NCBI GenBank assembly: GCA_900169235.1
Contig: FWCC01000152.1
Span: 29,239 to 93,238 of the forward strand
DNA: 64,000 nt
Direction of reading: 5' to 3'
DNA from: Zarea fungicola
Lineage: Eukaryota > Ascomycota > Sordariomycetes > Hypocreales > Cordycipitaceae
Numbering within the stretch: position 1 is the first letter of the stretch; the number at the start of each line of letters is the position of its first letter. The position numbers were made by a program, and so were the translations under genes. Under the pieces are notes generated by a model. That model was not told the origin of the DNA, made no database searches, and saw only the letters and a list, made by a program, of their open reading frames with translations. Shown here one piece after another: positions 31,388 to 43,259 of the stretch.

Positions 31388-34300
31388 GATTGTTGTCGCC
31401 GCGCGGGCAGGAGTACCGGTATTTTATTTTACTATTGAAGCGGCTGGACAAGCCGACGCGAGAGAATTTCGTCGTCTGGTGTTGGATGGGAAGAAGAACG
31501 GGCCTGCCGGTGGCACAAGTCGCCTTCGCCTGCGAAGTTGCGACGGTGCTGTGGGAGTCGCGATAGTCGACAGGATAAATGAATGTATGTGAGACGGCTC
31601 GGGTCTGTTTGCTAACAAGTTGAATGCGGCAAGAATGAAAGGAAGCTTAACCAGCCAGGTGGGCTTGGGATGTAAAGAAGGCAAAAAGAGCGTGGCAATT
31701 GTGTGGAATGCATTGATGTGTCCGAGTCAATAAGCACAAACGCGGCGGGCGACGGCGCAGAGTGCAACGAGGGCAGGGAGGAGGGGACAGGCGGTTTGAG
31801 CTAGAATGGGGAACAATTGCTTTGGCGGGTCTGGTACCTGACTGACCGATTAGCGGGCAGCATTGGCCAATGGGGGATCTTCAGGGTACCTCCCTGGCTG
31901 GGGTAAGCAGCAAGTGAGAAGCCAAGCTGGAGCAGACTGCCGTGACTGCCACCCCGAGCTGTCACCAACCACTGCAACCAGGTGATGCAGCTGCCGGGGT
32001 TCAGTCAGGGGTTTCAGATTCTGATTGGATGGAATCAAAGCAACTAGCGCCAGTTCCTCGGAGTGGATCCAGTTAGTGGATTCTATGATGGTGTGCTGCA
32101 GACCGCAGTTACCTGTTGCCTGTAGCGGGCTGCCGCTGGCTGCACAGGCCGCAGCCCCAGCCCAGCCGTTTATTGGCGTCGATTCCAGAACGAGGCTGCC
32201 CCAACTTGCAATTTCCTGCCCCTCCCGCTCACTGAAACGCCATTGACTGCCCACCGGTACTAGTACTTGCATGTAACTTTTTGGCGTTGTTTCACTCCAA
32301 GCATGCCGGAAACAGGCGCGTAGTTACAGGACAGTAGGGACCAGAAGAAACGGGGATTTGAATCAATTTTTTGCCAATCGCTGACATCCTGCGACGATTT
32401 CTGTCACTGGGCGATTGTCCCGCCATCCTTGGCGACAACTATCTCTTTGACAAAGGAGCCCTTGAAGGAGCGGCAAATGGATTCACGTAGCTATTGTTAC
32501 AATCTTATTACACGAGTATCTCTCCCTGAGGTCGCAATATCGTCTTCCGAAGCACCCCGAAAATTGGCCCCCCCACCAAACATGCCTATCCTACAATCGG
32601 CCTTGTGCGGCTTGATGTGCCCCATTGTCATGAAACGAATGTGGCTCACTTTACATAACAGATCTTTGCAGGCAAAACGTCACAACCGTCATACCTGTAA
32701 TGCTTGTTCTCGGCGCGGTTTCGCCTTGGAGCTCGGTGGCCCTGTCTTTATGTACTCCATTTGTATCAATTATTTATTCCATTTCCTTTCCATTTCCTAC
32801 AGAGGCTGCGTTTCATCAGCCCTAGTGTCCAGAGCCGACTCACTTGCTTATCTTCATCCTAAAAAGGTTCAGATTTAGTCTCACAGAGCCCAATAAGTCG
32901 AGGAGAGAGTACAGTAAGAAATCCAGCGTGATTTTATTACTCGTAGAGCCACCCAAGATATCTGGCATTTGACTTGCATACAAGTCGATTGACGAAAGCA
33001 AAAGAGGCTAGCGCCATGACTCCGAACGAGAAGGAGGGTTTCATCTTAAATTGAATCGCAAACAATCAAATGGTAGGCTCTGCGAAGCGTGCGAAAGTTA
33101 AATGGCGAAGTGCTAGTAAGAACTGCGAGGATGAGGCTTGGTATTACTGAGCCGTTTTAAGCGCTGCTGTCGTGAGCATACACCAAGTGCAGAATTGAAT
33201 GAAGGACTAGTCGGAGCATTGAAAGCGCCAAGGGCAGGGCTTTCTTGGGGTTACCAAAGTCAGAATCTTCCTATTATGCCATTTGCCGCTGCTGTTGAAC
33301 TATCATGGGTCTGCATGAGTCCTTGCGCTCATCGACACTTGATTTTCACACTCGATTCGGACAGGGACTCTTGGTAGACAAATATGAAGAGCTTGCAGCC
33401 TACTGTAACCTGTAACCAGGATATTTTGCGCCATATTGAAGTTAAAAATTGGATTGCCAAAAAAAGATTGCGTCAATCTTTTCATTTGATATGGATTCTG
33501 GAGGCGTTTGAGATACTTTTGCACCGGGATTTCTGTTTACAGCGTTGAATCGTGGTGGTTTTAAAACATGGTGAAGTGGGAACTGGAAGGCCATCCATCA
33601 AGGTCTAAGGACGAGGGAGAGACTCCAAAAGAAAGATGGGAAAGGATACATATAGGCTGCCCTGCCTTGCCAAACGTAATTAGAATGGCTCAATGGAAAT
33701 AGACAGCGTAACGCAGATTCGACGCGTTCCGTTCCTGGCTTAATTACAAGATAGGAACTTGGCTGACCCAAAATCTGATATCTGCAACATTCATAGACAG
33801 GGTATCTGTTTGCCAGAAATATGAATGAAGAATAAAAATAAAAGACGACACGAACTCTTTTTCTGGCAACGTGAATAATAAGAGAGACGGCTCATGGAGC
33901 AGCCCGGCGCCATATCTGCACGTAAAATGAGATGCCCCTTCATCGCAATGCTTTTGAAGATTTTGACAGAGAACGACGTGTTTTGCACTTCTTGTTATGT
34001 GTATTTCTTACGTTTAGTCTAATAAGACTATTACTTCATTCCAATGCCACTTCCATGGATACTCAAAGACTGCAAACACAACGGCACATGTAAGGCAGCG
34101 ACGGAGCCAATAAACAGCATGGGGCGGCACTTGAAGCAAAGAGATCTAACAATTTGGACTCTACTGGCAATATATAAAACAATGCTATTGTGAAACATGG
34201 CAAGAGTAACATGTGCGTAAATTAACTACTCTTAGCCAGCGGTCAAAGACTGGCTGACCCAGTGAGCTGGGCATAACGAACCAATTTAATTTCCAGACTA

Positions 34301-35370
34301 ATGACGAACCAATTCGTCAAAGTACACGTTTCATTATCTCGTTTAGCCCTTGAAATATGCTTTCCTCAATAGCCCTCAAGTGCATATCGTAACCACAGGA
34401 TAGTGGATTGGACAGATTCTCTCTTCACAGAGGTCATCAGCCCTCAATTTTTTCAGTCGTTACCATTATGTACGGCGCCTACGAATCAAGCAACGGACCA
34501 TGATCAGCATTTCAACTAGTTGGAAGCAGTCAAAACGCCACCATTAATTATCAGGACTTTTCAGAACAGAGAAAACCCGGCAATATAGAAGTCCTATCCG
34601 CAAACATACCGGCCAGGTATTCATAGAGGCTCGTCAATAAGAGCTATTCCTGCTTCTCAAGCAGGGATAATTAGATGGCTATTTAGCTCTAGCAGATTAG
34701 TACTGACCTGGTACAGTATGTCTTAATTAACTACAGGCAAAACTGATCCTCGGCAAAGTTAAACACCTCACTCATTGTTAGACGTTGTGGGTGATTATGT
34801 CCCTGTATTTAGATGGGGCTTGAACGTTCAAACTCGCTGTTTTTTGGTGTGGCGTGATATTGCAAGTTTAATACTCTCTACTCAGTTATACAAAAACCTG
34901 AACAATTAGAAATTCTATATTTAAGGCGGAACAATTTTTTTCTTTTTTGAAAACTATTTATTCAAATTAAATCATATTTGTCTCGTTCAAGGTGGTCGGC
35001 AACCCGCATCCGGATCGAGACTAATTGGCACACGCCACACCACTCAGCGAGTGGTCCCGTGCCCGCTTCCCAGCCGCACACCCACTTCAAGCCGACTCGA
35101 ACCAACTCAAGCGATAACGAGCTCACGATAGCATCCTGACGGCATCTCCCGTTGCACACACACACTGTTGCACAACGCCTATTCGGCAAATCTCACCTGG
35201 CCGCACGGCTCGAATTGATTCCAGACTGACTGCGCCTCGCGAAACGAAACCTCGGCTTGTTCGCCAAGAACTACGACTGTTCAAGGAACGGCTCCCTCCT
35301 AAAGATCGACAGCCTCCGCGAACTGTGCCAAAAAGTAAAGCGAAAGGAAAAATCATAAGCGCCCCCAGCC
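31388..35370. other. 4-kb gene-free interval
   Basis: This is the longest empty stretch in the window. Open frames are short and conflicting, and none has a recognisable motif. The left end holds the promoter of the Kch1-like gene and the right end that of the roadblock-domain gene. The sequence becomes AT-rich from about 33.4 to 35.0 kb. It may conceal a long 5' UTR, a noncoding RNA or old repeat relics. Confidence 0.5.
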
Positions 35371-36300
35371 ATGGCCGTCCTACCGCAGGCCACGCCTCTC
35401 CTCCTCACCAAGCGACTCAATGCCTTTCTCAGCGCCAACCAGACGCCGGAGCTGCCCACGCTGCTCCTCACCACGTACCACGGCAAGCTCCTCGCGCACT
35501 CGTCCACGCAGCCCGTCTCCGTGCTGCGCACGCACGCCACCGTCGCCGCCTCGCTCCTCGCCATCCACACCTCATCCTCGGTCGCGCTGCCCTCTGCGCT
35601 ACCGGGTTTCGAGACGCCTGATCTAGGCAACAGCGCGCCGCCGTCGGTACGCTCGACTGACGACGACACCCACACGGAAGAAGACGACGATGAGGAAACG
35701 GCGCGGGGCACAGATGACGAGGTGGAGCAGCAGCAGTATGGAAGACAGACCATGGTGGGAGATGCCGGCCCCTCTGAGCACAGACAACAGCACCAGCATG
35801 GCGGAAGCGGTGGCGTGCACAGCAGCAACTCGGTCAAACCCGTAACGATAACGGTACAGCTCAGCGGTGGCACCGTCATTATCCGGCGCCTCAAGTGCGG
35901 CCTGCTATTTGTATGCATCGGCCCTTCGACGCACGAGTCGCCATCGACGACATCATCCACGGCGGGCGGCGGCGGACCTACTACAGCGGCGGGAGCTGGC
36001 GCAGGGGTGATGTCTTCTTCGCTCGGCGGCGGTAGCAGTGGAGGCACAGCAGCAGGGGGCGGCGGCCTCGCGGCCGTGACGCAGGCCCTCGAGAACACAG
36101 ACTTGCTTAATGCCACAACAAGCACGGTCAGCGAGACGGAGAGCCTCATCAGCGCGGGCGGGCAGACGACGACAAGCATGGACAGCAGCGCCTCGACGTC
36201 CATCGTGGCCATGCGTAGACATGCTGCTGATCTGGCGCGCTGGCTGGACGACAAACTCGGCACGTTGGCGGTGCCGGAGGATAGCACGGGCACCGAGTAA
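35371..36300 (+). CDS. Roadblock/LC7-fold protein, LAMTOR2/Ego3-like
   Basis: A single exon of 309 residues starting in a good context (GCCATGGCC). The first 75 residues (LLLTKRLNAFLSA, LLLTTYHGKLLAHSS, RTHATVAASLLAIH) align by eye with the start of roadblock proteins such as LAMTOR2 (TLLLNNEGSLLAYSG-type strand pair and helix). A low-complexity insert rich in acidic, Gln/His and Ser residues follows. Then come the strands VTITVQLSGGTVIIRRL and KCGLLFVCIGP, a second Gly/Ser/Thr-rich insert, and a closing helix AADLARWLDDKL. If right, it belongs to the Ragulator/EGO complex that anchors Rag GTPases and TORC1 at the vacuole. The match is from motif pattern only. Confidence 0.62.
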   Translation: MAVLPQATPLLLTKRLNAFLSANQTPELPTLLLTTYHGKLLAHSSTQPVSVLRTHATVAASLLAIHTSSSVALPSALPGFETPDLGNSAPPSVRSTDDDTHTEEDDDEETARGTDDEVEQQQYGRQTMVGDAGPSEHRQQHQHGGSGGVHSSNSVKPVTITVQLSGGTVIIRRLKCGLLFVCIGPSTHESPSTTSSTAGGGGPTTAAGAGAGVMSSSLGGGSSGGTAAGGGGLAAVTQALENTDLLNATTSTVSETESLISAGGQTTTSMDSSASTSIVAMRRHAADLARWLDDKLGTLAVPEDSTGTE

Positions 36301-37048
36301 AAGGAGAGATTTAATAATGAGGGCTGACGGGAGTTTCCTCGACCAGTAGTACCTCAGGCGGACTTTACATGCCCTTTTTCTTGTTTCCATGCTTTCTAAC
36401 CTTGTTGCTGTTTATTCTGCCGAAAGCAAACGTTCTGTTTCTCTTTGGCATATGCATGGCGTTTTCTTCCTTTTTCAAATTCTGGGCCAAAGACTTGTTT
36501 TGGGACGCTACTTTTTCACCTTTTTCTCTCGGTCCCATCACCCTTCCAGACTACTCGAGCAAAATACCGCCTTTACTGTACATAAATTTTCTTACTACTT
36601 TGCTGCTTTGGCTCCAGTTGGCGACACATACATCGGATTAATACATATTTACATGTAAAACCTTGCTAAAAAAAAATGGCGAACTCTAATTGAATGCAAT
36701 TTTATGTATCAAGTTTTTAGTGGTAGAAAGTATAGAACAGCGAGTTAAACCAAATAAATGATGAAGCGCCGTCTTGTGATGGTATTTCCGTATTATAACA
36801 AGAGTGATGAGAAAAGAAAACAAGAGCGGCGGTTTTTGTGTGCGCGCGCCGTCACCCAAATGACATTTTGAACGCAAACGAAAGCAAAAACAATAGAGAA
36901 AAAAACGCCAGAGAGATGCAATGTAAGCAATCCAGTAAAAAACAAATCATATAGATTCCCCCCATATTTTCCCAGTAATATACCTTTTCTCTCTCTTGCA
37001 ACGGAAGAGAGATGGAGTAGAATATGTTATACACCCCGGCCGACCCTT
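36301..37048. other. Convergent intergenic region
   Basis: About 750 bp between the convergent roadblock gene and the following minus-strand gene. It is AT-rich and presumably both 3' UTRs. No gene is supported. Confidence 0.45.
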
Positions 37049-39163
37049 TCACTCAATGCTCATCCGCATAATGGCGTCGTTGGCGTCCACCATGCCCTGG
37101 AAGCCAACTCTTCCCTTGTTATTGTTTAGTCGGCCGCTGGAGGCTCCCGAGTCACTCTGCGCGCTGCTGCCTGCCTTATCGCCGCCTGTGCTGCCCGGAC
37201 GGGAACCCGACCCCCATTGAACATTATCCCGCTGCAAAGGACTCTGCACGACTGGCGAGTTGTGCACACTCATACCGGGACTGACAGCTCTGCGCTTGAA
37301 GCTCACGGGGTCCAGGTCATCGTCCCTGCGGCGTTTGTTGTTGATGCGACGTGTAATCTCTGCAGCTGTTGGTGGCTGTGGGCCAATGGCCGTTCCTTGA
37401 GCCGGCTGAACTGGCGTGTTAGCCTCGTGAACACATTGTACCCTAATGGTGGAGGAAAAACGAACCTGATAGCTGGGGAATGCACCAAAGGAGGGCGAAT
37501 CCATACCAGTATCGTCACTGATACCAGATGACGACCCTCGGGGCATAAAGGGCGGTGGCGGTGGAGAAGCACGGCCACCTCCTCCTGTGCTGCTACATTC
37601 CGAGTACGCATCCCAAAACGACTTAGACTTGTTCTTCAACATTTGTTGCTTAAAACTACTGGACAAGCCAGTAGAGAGATCTCGCATCAAGTCCTCCTCA
37701 GGCTCTTCAATCGTGTCCTGGTTCACCATGTTTGGCGACGACAGCGCACTGACAGCCTGGGACAGGTCAAAGGCGTTTGTGGCCGGGCGGGCTTCTTGAT
37801 CGACATCACTCTCCCGAACTTGCTTAACAACCTCAGCTTCGCGACGAAACTCCGCATCAGCGGGGGCAACCTCTTCGAGCAGAGCAGCTCGTATCCTGGC
37901 GAACGTTTTGGTTTTCGGCTATCATCGAGTTAGCAGAGATGAAAACGGGGAGCGAGAACAAGCATCAGAGCTTACCAAGAGATTTCCACGGCGAGTGACG
38001 GCTCTGCGAGTGACATTGGGCTGGCCATCCCCGGAAGGACCATCTACATCGCTGAGTGATCGACCACTGTCCTCGCCGTCGCCACTGGAAATGTGTAGCT
38101 GGTTTGCCTGCCAGCTGATGCTCTCACGGCGCGCACGGGACGAGCTGTTTGGAGGTGATCGTGAGAGCACCGAGGCTGCCGTCATGTTGAAGCCCAGTCC
38201 CAGCGGTCCACGGACCTTTTTCTTAGGGTGCTTTCTCGGTCGCTGCCGGTTCTGAAAGCTAGCAAGCGTGCCCATGGCTGGCGAACCAAACGGGTTCCCT
38301 GCACCACCAGGACCACTCCTTGTCCTCGACACTTGGGGCGTCGTGATATAGGCCTCATCCATGTCCTCGTCCATGGGGTCGTCGTCCTCCGAAGAGCTCG
38401 ATGAATCGGAACCGATGGCGTGTGTGCTACCCAGCGAGCTACTAATCGCCATGCTACGCTCCTGGGTATTGTTGTTGTTTATATTGTAGTTACCCGCAGT
38501 GGCTGTGGTGGGCCACACGGATGCCGAGGACTGCAATGTGTGGTCGGCGCCGCCCATCATGCCATACTCCCTCGTCTTGGTGGGAATGTTCACCCCTCGA
38601 CCGCCCACAGTGGGAGAGGACTCGGCAGAGGACTCGGCTAGTGTAGAGTGGTGCAGACTCGTGGCTGCGCGGGAGAAATCGAGGCCTCGTGACCGCCGCG
38701 GCAGGATGTTGGTCGGCGAGGCGTATATGTGGGAGTGGTCGAGCTTCGGGGACAGAGGCACTGGTTTGCCGTAGACACCGCTTGGAGCGTTGGAAGCGGA
38801 ATGCGGAGGAGGAGTAAAGGTGTCGCGAGAGGTCCGCTGCTGCTGCATCTGTAGAGTCGATGGGCCGCGGCGGACCTCTGACCGCTTCGGCGTGGAGGGG
38901 AGAGCGGCCAGGGTGGCGACGGAGGCGGCGCCCGAGGCCGCAGAGTTGCCGCTACTGCTGTCGAGATCGTGGTCGTCTTTTGAGGTCCGGCGGTTGGTCT
39001 CCACAATGAGTGGTGACGGGAACAGCTTTGGACTTGCTCCTCCGCCGTCAGAGAGTGATCGTGAGTGCGGGAAGGACGGACGACCAAGGTGGTAGTTGTG
39101 TTGTTGGACCCCGGAAGGCTCCGCGCCAGCAGCTGCCTCGTGCGGCACTGGGTCAGTGTCCAT
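37049..39163 (-). CDS. Uncharacterised S/T-P-rich, probably nuclear regulator
   Basis: Three minus-strand exons: 37976-39163, 37466-37918 and 37049-37405. They give 665 residues, or 685 if the 60-nt second intron (37406-37465) is retained, which keeps the frame. I do not recognise the family. The protein is mostly disordered and rich in Ser-Pro and Thr-Pro pairs (possible CDK/MAPK targets). It has an acidic run SDSSSSSEDDD, a basic RPRKHPKKKVRGPLGL patch, and a compact central motif, RRGNLLPKTKTFARI followed by AEFRREAEVVKQVRESD, that straddles the first intron and looks like its conserved core. Near the C-terminus KRRRDDDLDPVSFKRRAVSP could be a nuclear signal. Regulatory function is inference. 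Confidence 0.75.
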
Positions 39164-40252
39164 GGCGTCGGGGGTGAGTGGCTAGTGTGGAGGTAGCTCT
39201 AGAATGAGGCTAATAAAAGGCCTATAAATGTCGTATTTTTTGTGCAAAAATGTATGGCTAAGAAGACGATAATTTATACACTTGGAAAACGAGTCCGTCA
39301 GGATTCACCGGCGTTCTGGATTCTTGGTGGTCGTCCTGGCGAGGGGTGAACAGCTGCATGTCGGCTCTGGCGTGAGGGCGAAGTGCTAGACATGGAGGAA
39401 TTGTCCCATCGTCGACACGTATATGCTAGATTTGAAGCTGTGCTTTGAGAGACATGTTGCGTTACGGCATCTCAAAGGTTGTTGAGGGCAGATATTTACA
39501 GAGTAGTAACAATATTGAGGACGAAAGAAGGGCGCTTAATAGCTTGAACCCTCGCAGGTGAGCCAACCATTTGCCAGGTACCTAGGTACCTCGGTGTGAG
39601 GAGCTATCAGCCAGTGTCATTGCAGGTGTGGTTCAGATGCTGAACGTTGACTGGCTGGAAGCTGCCCTGGCCTTGGAGGGCTGGCTACCTTAGTGGACAC
39701 CAGTGGGTTCCTTCAGTGGGCTGACAAGGTCATAGCTGAAGGTACTGGGTACTTGATATTGGCATCGTGGGCACACTTTCACCCAGCTGGACAACTGTAG
39801 TTGTTGGGCTCTACTGAAGTTGATTGGGAGAATTTAAATGTGGTAAAAATAATACTTGCTCCATGCTAAGTGACCCACGAGCAATTTTGCCATGCACAGT
39901 AGATGATGCGTTTGCAGCCATCGTTCGGCTCTATTCCCGATGCTTCGGACTTTAACCCCCGTGTGGGCTTCTGTACGTACTGCGGGGGTTGACATCACCA
40001 AGACGACAGTTCGCGACCCAGCTGCAGAGAAAAATACAAAAGCACCACAAGCACGGCAAGCACCAACTCATGAACGCTTCCAGAGCAGTACAACGGCTAG
40101 GACTTATCCAAAAATCACTCTCAAGCCCCATCAATTCATCTCCCCAGCTACCAGTAACAGGTTTGCTACCCGACCTCACTGTGTTGTACTTGGTAGAGCT
40201 TCCTGACTGACGTTTACCCCACCACATAGCTACCTCGGTGCGAATTGCGACA
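39164..40252. promoter_or_regulatory. Divergent intergenic region
   Basis: About 1.1 kb between the divergent S/T-P-rich gene and glyoxalase I. It must contain both promoters. Short open frames near 39.94-40.27 kb overlap on both strands and are not convincing. Confidence 0.45.
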
Positions 40253-41523
40253 ATGGCAACGACCACTCAGACTCACAAGTACAAGTTTAACCACTCCATG
40301 TAGGTGAAAAATGCGGCACCATTATATCATGCATTGCATTCCATTAACATGAAACCTAGGATTCGGGTCAAAGACCCCAAGGAGTCGGGTATGTCGATAC
40401 TTGATGACCTCTCCTGTGAAACATCCATACAGTAGAAAGTCTAACCAACTGGGCCAGTTAAATTCTACGAGTTCCTCGGTATGAGTCTTATCAAAAAGAT
40501 TGAGGAGCCCGCCGCCAAGTTTGATCTGTACTTTCTCGCCTACAACAGCCCCGGTGCCGCCTCGCACGGCAACTCGTTTGTCGACCGCGAGGGCATCATC
40601 GAGCTGACACACAACTATGGCACCGAGAACGACCCGGAGTACAAGGTCGTCAACGGCAACACAGAGCCGCACCGCGGCTTCGGCCATACCTGCATCAGCG
40701 TTGACAACCTGCAGGCCGCCTGCAAGCGCATCGAGGATGCCGGTTACAAGTTTCAGAAGAAGCTGACGGATGGGCGCATGAGGCACATTGCCTTTGTCCT
40801 GGATCCCGATGGATACTGGGTGGAAGTCATTGGCCAGAAGCCCATTGAGGAGACGGAGAGCATCACTGAGACTGACCCGAGCACCTACCGCATGGTGAGA
40901 ATTTATTTTCCCATTCTCAACTATGCACCGCATGTAAACAGTGGTAGGAAACTAACCCATCTTGGATCTTCTGCATAGAACCACACCATGCTCCGCGTCA
41001 AGGACGCTGAAAAGTCTCTCAAGTTCTATCAAGAGGTTCTTGGTATGACGCTGGTCCGCAAGCACGAGGCCGCCGCCGCGGGTTTCAACCTGTACTTCCT
41101 CGCCTACCCGGCCGACCAGGGTCTGCCTACTGACGAGAAGACGAGCCACCGCGAGGGCCTGCTTGAGCTCACCTGGAACTACGGCACCGAAAAGGAGGAA
41201 GCTTTCAAGTACCACAACGGCAACGACCAGCCCCAGGGCTTCGGCCACATTTGTAAGTTTTTGCTGCACTGCCCCCCCACCCCAAACAAAACAGGAATAG
41301 AAAGAAATGTGGCAGAAGAGGTACTGACATTCGAAATCAAGGCATCTCGGTTGATGACCTCGAGGCTGCATGCCAGCGCTTTGAGGAGTTGGGTTGCTAC
41401 TGGAAGAAGAGGCTGACGGATGGTCGCATGAAGAATATTGCCTTCCTCCTCGACCCTGATGGTTACTGGATCGAGGTGATCCAGAACGACAAGTATGGTT
41501 CCAAGCACACAGTCGGCACTTGA
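40253..41523 (+). CDS. glo1: Glyoxalase I (lactoylglutathione lyase), two-domain
   Basis: Five exons, 40253-40299, 40360-40388, 40458-40894, 40979-41252 and 41342-41523, give 322 residues, close to the two-domain yeast enzyme. It converts the methylglyoxal-glutathione hemithioacetal to S-lactoylglutathione in the cytosol, the first step of methylglyoxal detoxification. Two homologous halves are visible: NHSMIRVKD...GIIELTHNYG...GFGHTCISV...YWVEVI and NHTMLRVKD...GLLELTWNYG...GFGHICISV...YWIEVI. In each the His and Glu ligands of the metal site are conserved. The second exon is only 29 nt, so the 5' end is easily mis-annotated. Confidence 0.95.
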
Positions 41524-43259
41524 ACAGGTAGCTGTTTCCCCAGAAAAGATGGGTTGCCTACAATAAAAAAATGAACTCTATAGTTAATTTTTAGTGGACT
41601 GGCATGCATTTATACACAATATCTGACAGCAAAACGCTCTCATGTTGAATGTGGCTTTGCCTCATATTCGTGGCACAGGCTCCGGGCACCACTGTAGCTT
41701 TGCAGGTCGTGGAGCTCACCCTAGCCAGGAAGGGTGGCCGCAATGTCGGGCTGATGCTAAGAGAACGAGACAATGTGATGTGGCATTTAGGATTGAAAGC
41801 TGTCCACTAATGGGGCTAGATAAAAGCTTGAGAAGCAGCGAACAATACCGAACGAAGGACAACGTGATCATTGGGCAGTCACTTAATTCTACCTAGGCAC
41901 CTAGGCTTGCCTAGACGCGTTTTAGCGAGCCACTGACTACCTAATAAGTTGGCTGCCCAGTAGACACCAGTACCAGAGCCTGACAGGTTCGACGGATGAA
42001 TATGAAATCAGCCATAAAACTCATCATAGCCCGATCTCCTGTTCCGTGAATGTAGAACCTGATGCAGCTACCAAGCGAAGTCGGAGCCTTGCACCGCTTC
42101 GGGCTACTCAATACAGGCACGGCCAGAAAGCCTACTAAGTTATGCAACGCCTGGTTACATTTGCAGCCAGTGGCGTTGGCCAAAGATGATTCATCCGTGC
42201 AAGACCCCATTGGGAAGTATCTGTAGAAGTAGATTTTTGTGCGCATTCAGTGAGAATCCGAGGCACAAGCAGCATGCTAGAGACAGGCTGAGTTCTGTCC
42301 TGCAGCCCAAGCTGACATTGTGCGGAAAATTTCTGCTACAAATGCCCGACATCTAAAGCAAGAGCCACAGGAGCCCCCAAATAAGGAGTGTCGTGTGCCA
42401 GCCTAACGCCTTTTCAACCCAAGATCATAGGACTAGTTAACATGTTCTCTCCTCAGGCAGATAACCATGCACCATGTTATGGAAGTAGACGCCGACAGAT
42501 TAGGAAGAGAGTATCAATATCTACATTTCATATTCCGAAAAGACAAAAATAAAGCACCTCTGTCGGAAAATTGCAGTACATCCGCATCGGATTGCTCTAA
42601 AATCGCCAAACGCGGGGTCATTCTGTAAACCGGTGTACTACCCCGCGTCGTGCCGGCGTTGGTGGCTTGGAGTCAAGGGGTGTGATTTGCTCTAGATTAT
42701 GCCGTCGAAGTTGGCGCAAGCATTGACAGCTACACCACAAGCTGGCTGCTACGTGCCACTGATGCACTGCGACGGTGCAACTTAGAGGCTGATGACAAGG
42801 GAATGTGGTGCTGGCCACTTGATTTTGAAGTTATTCTCCGCGCTTTGCCCTCGGTATATTAGTACCGTAGGAAGTAGCAATCTCTCCTTTTACAAACTGG
42901 GGCTGAATGGTATCTCTGTACCACCTATATTAAGCGGAAGTGGTGTCATTGAACCTGGAAAGTTAGAGATGTGGATTTAAAAAGGGATTTTCCCGTTGGC
43001 GCCCATCAAGGTGTGGCGTGGTGCTACGTGATGGCAGCAGCATCCATGAATTCGGCCATGTATAATTAACCTGGTTTGTCTGCTGCCCGGCCTCGCACCC
43101 CCTCCACCTATACGACCCCTCTTCGCTTTTCTTCTGCTTCGCATTTGCGGCCTTTTCTTTTACCTCCTTTTCAAACCTGTTCTGTTTAAATAGAGCCGTT
43201 TTTCTGGTTTTTCTTTCTCGTTCCCTATACTTTATAGTTCCTTGACTAGTACAACCACC
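41524..43259. other. 1.7-kb gene-free interval
   Basis: The segment lies between glyoxalase I and phosphoglycerate dehydrogenase. The last part, with a CT-rich leader (about 43080-43240), is the likely promoter and 5' UTR of the dehydrogenase. The CCTAGGCACCTAGG-like motif near 41890-41910 is a short imperfect repeat only. No gene is supported. Confidence 0.45.
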
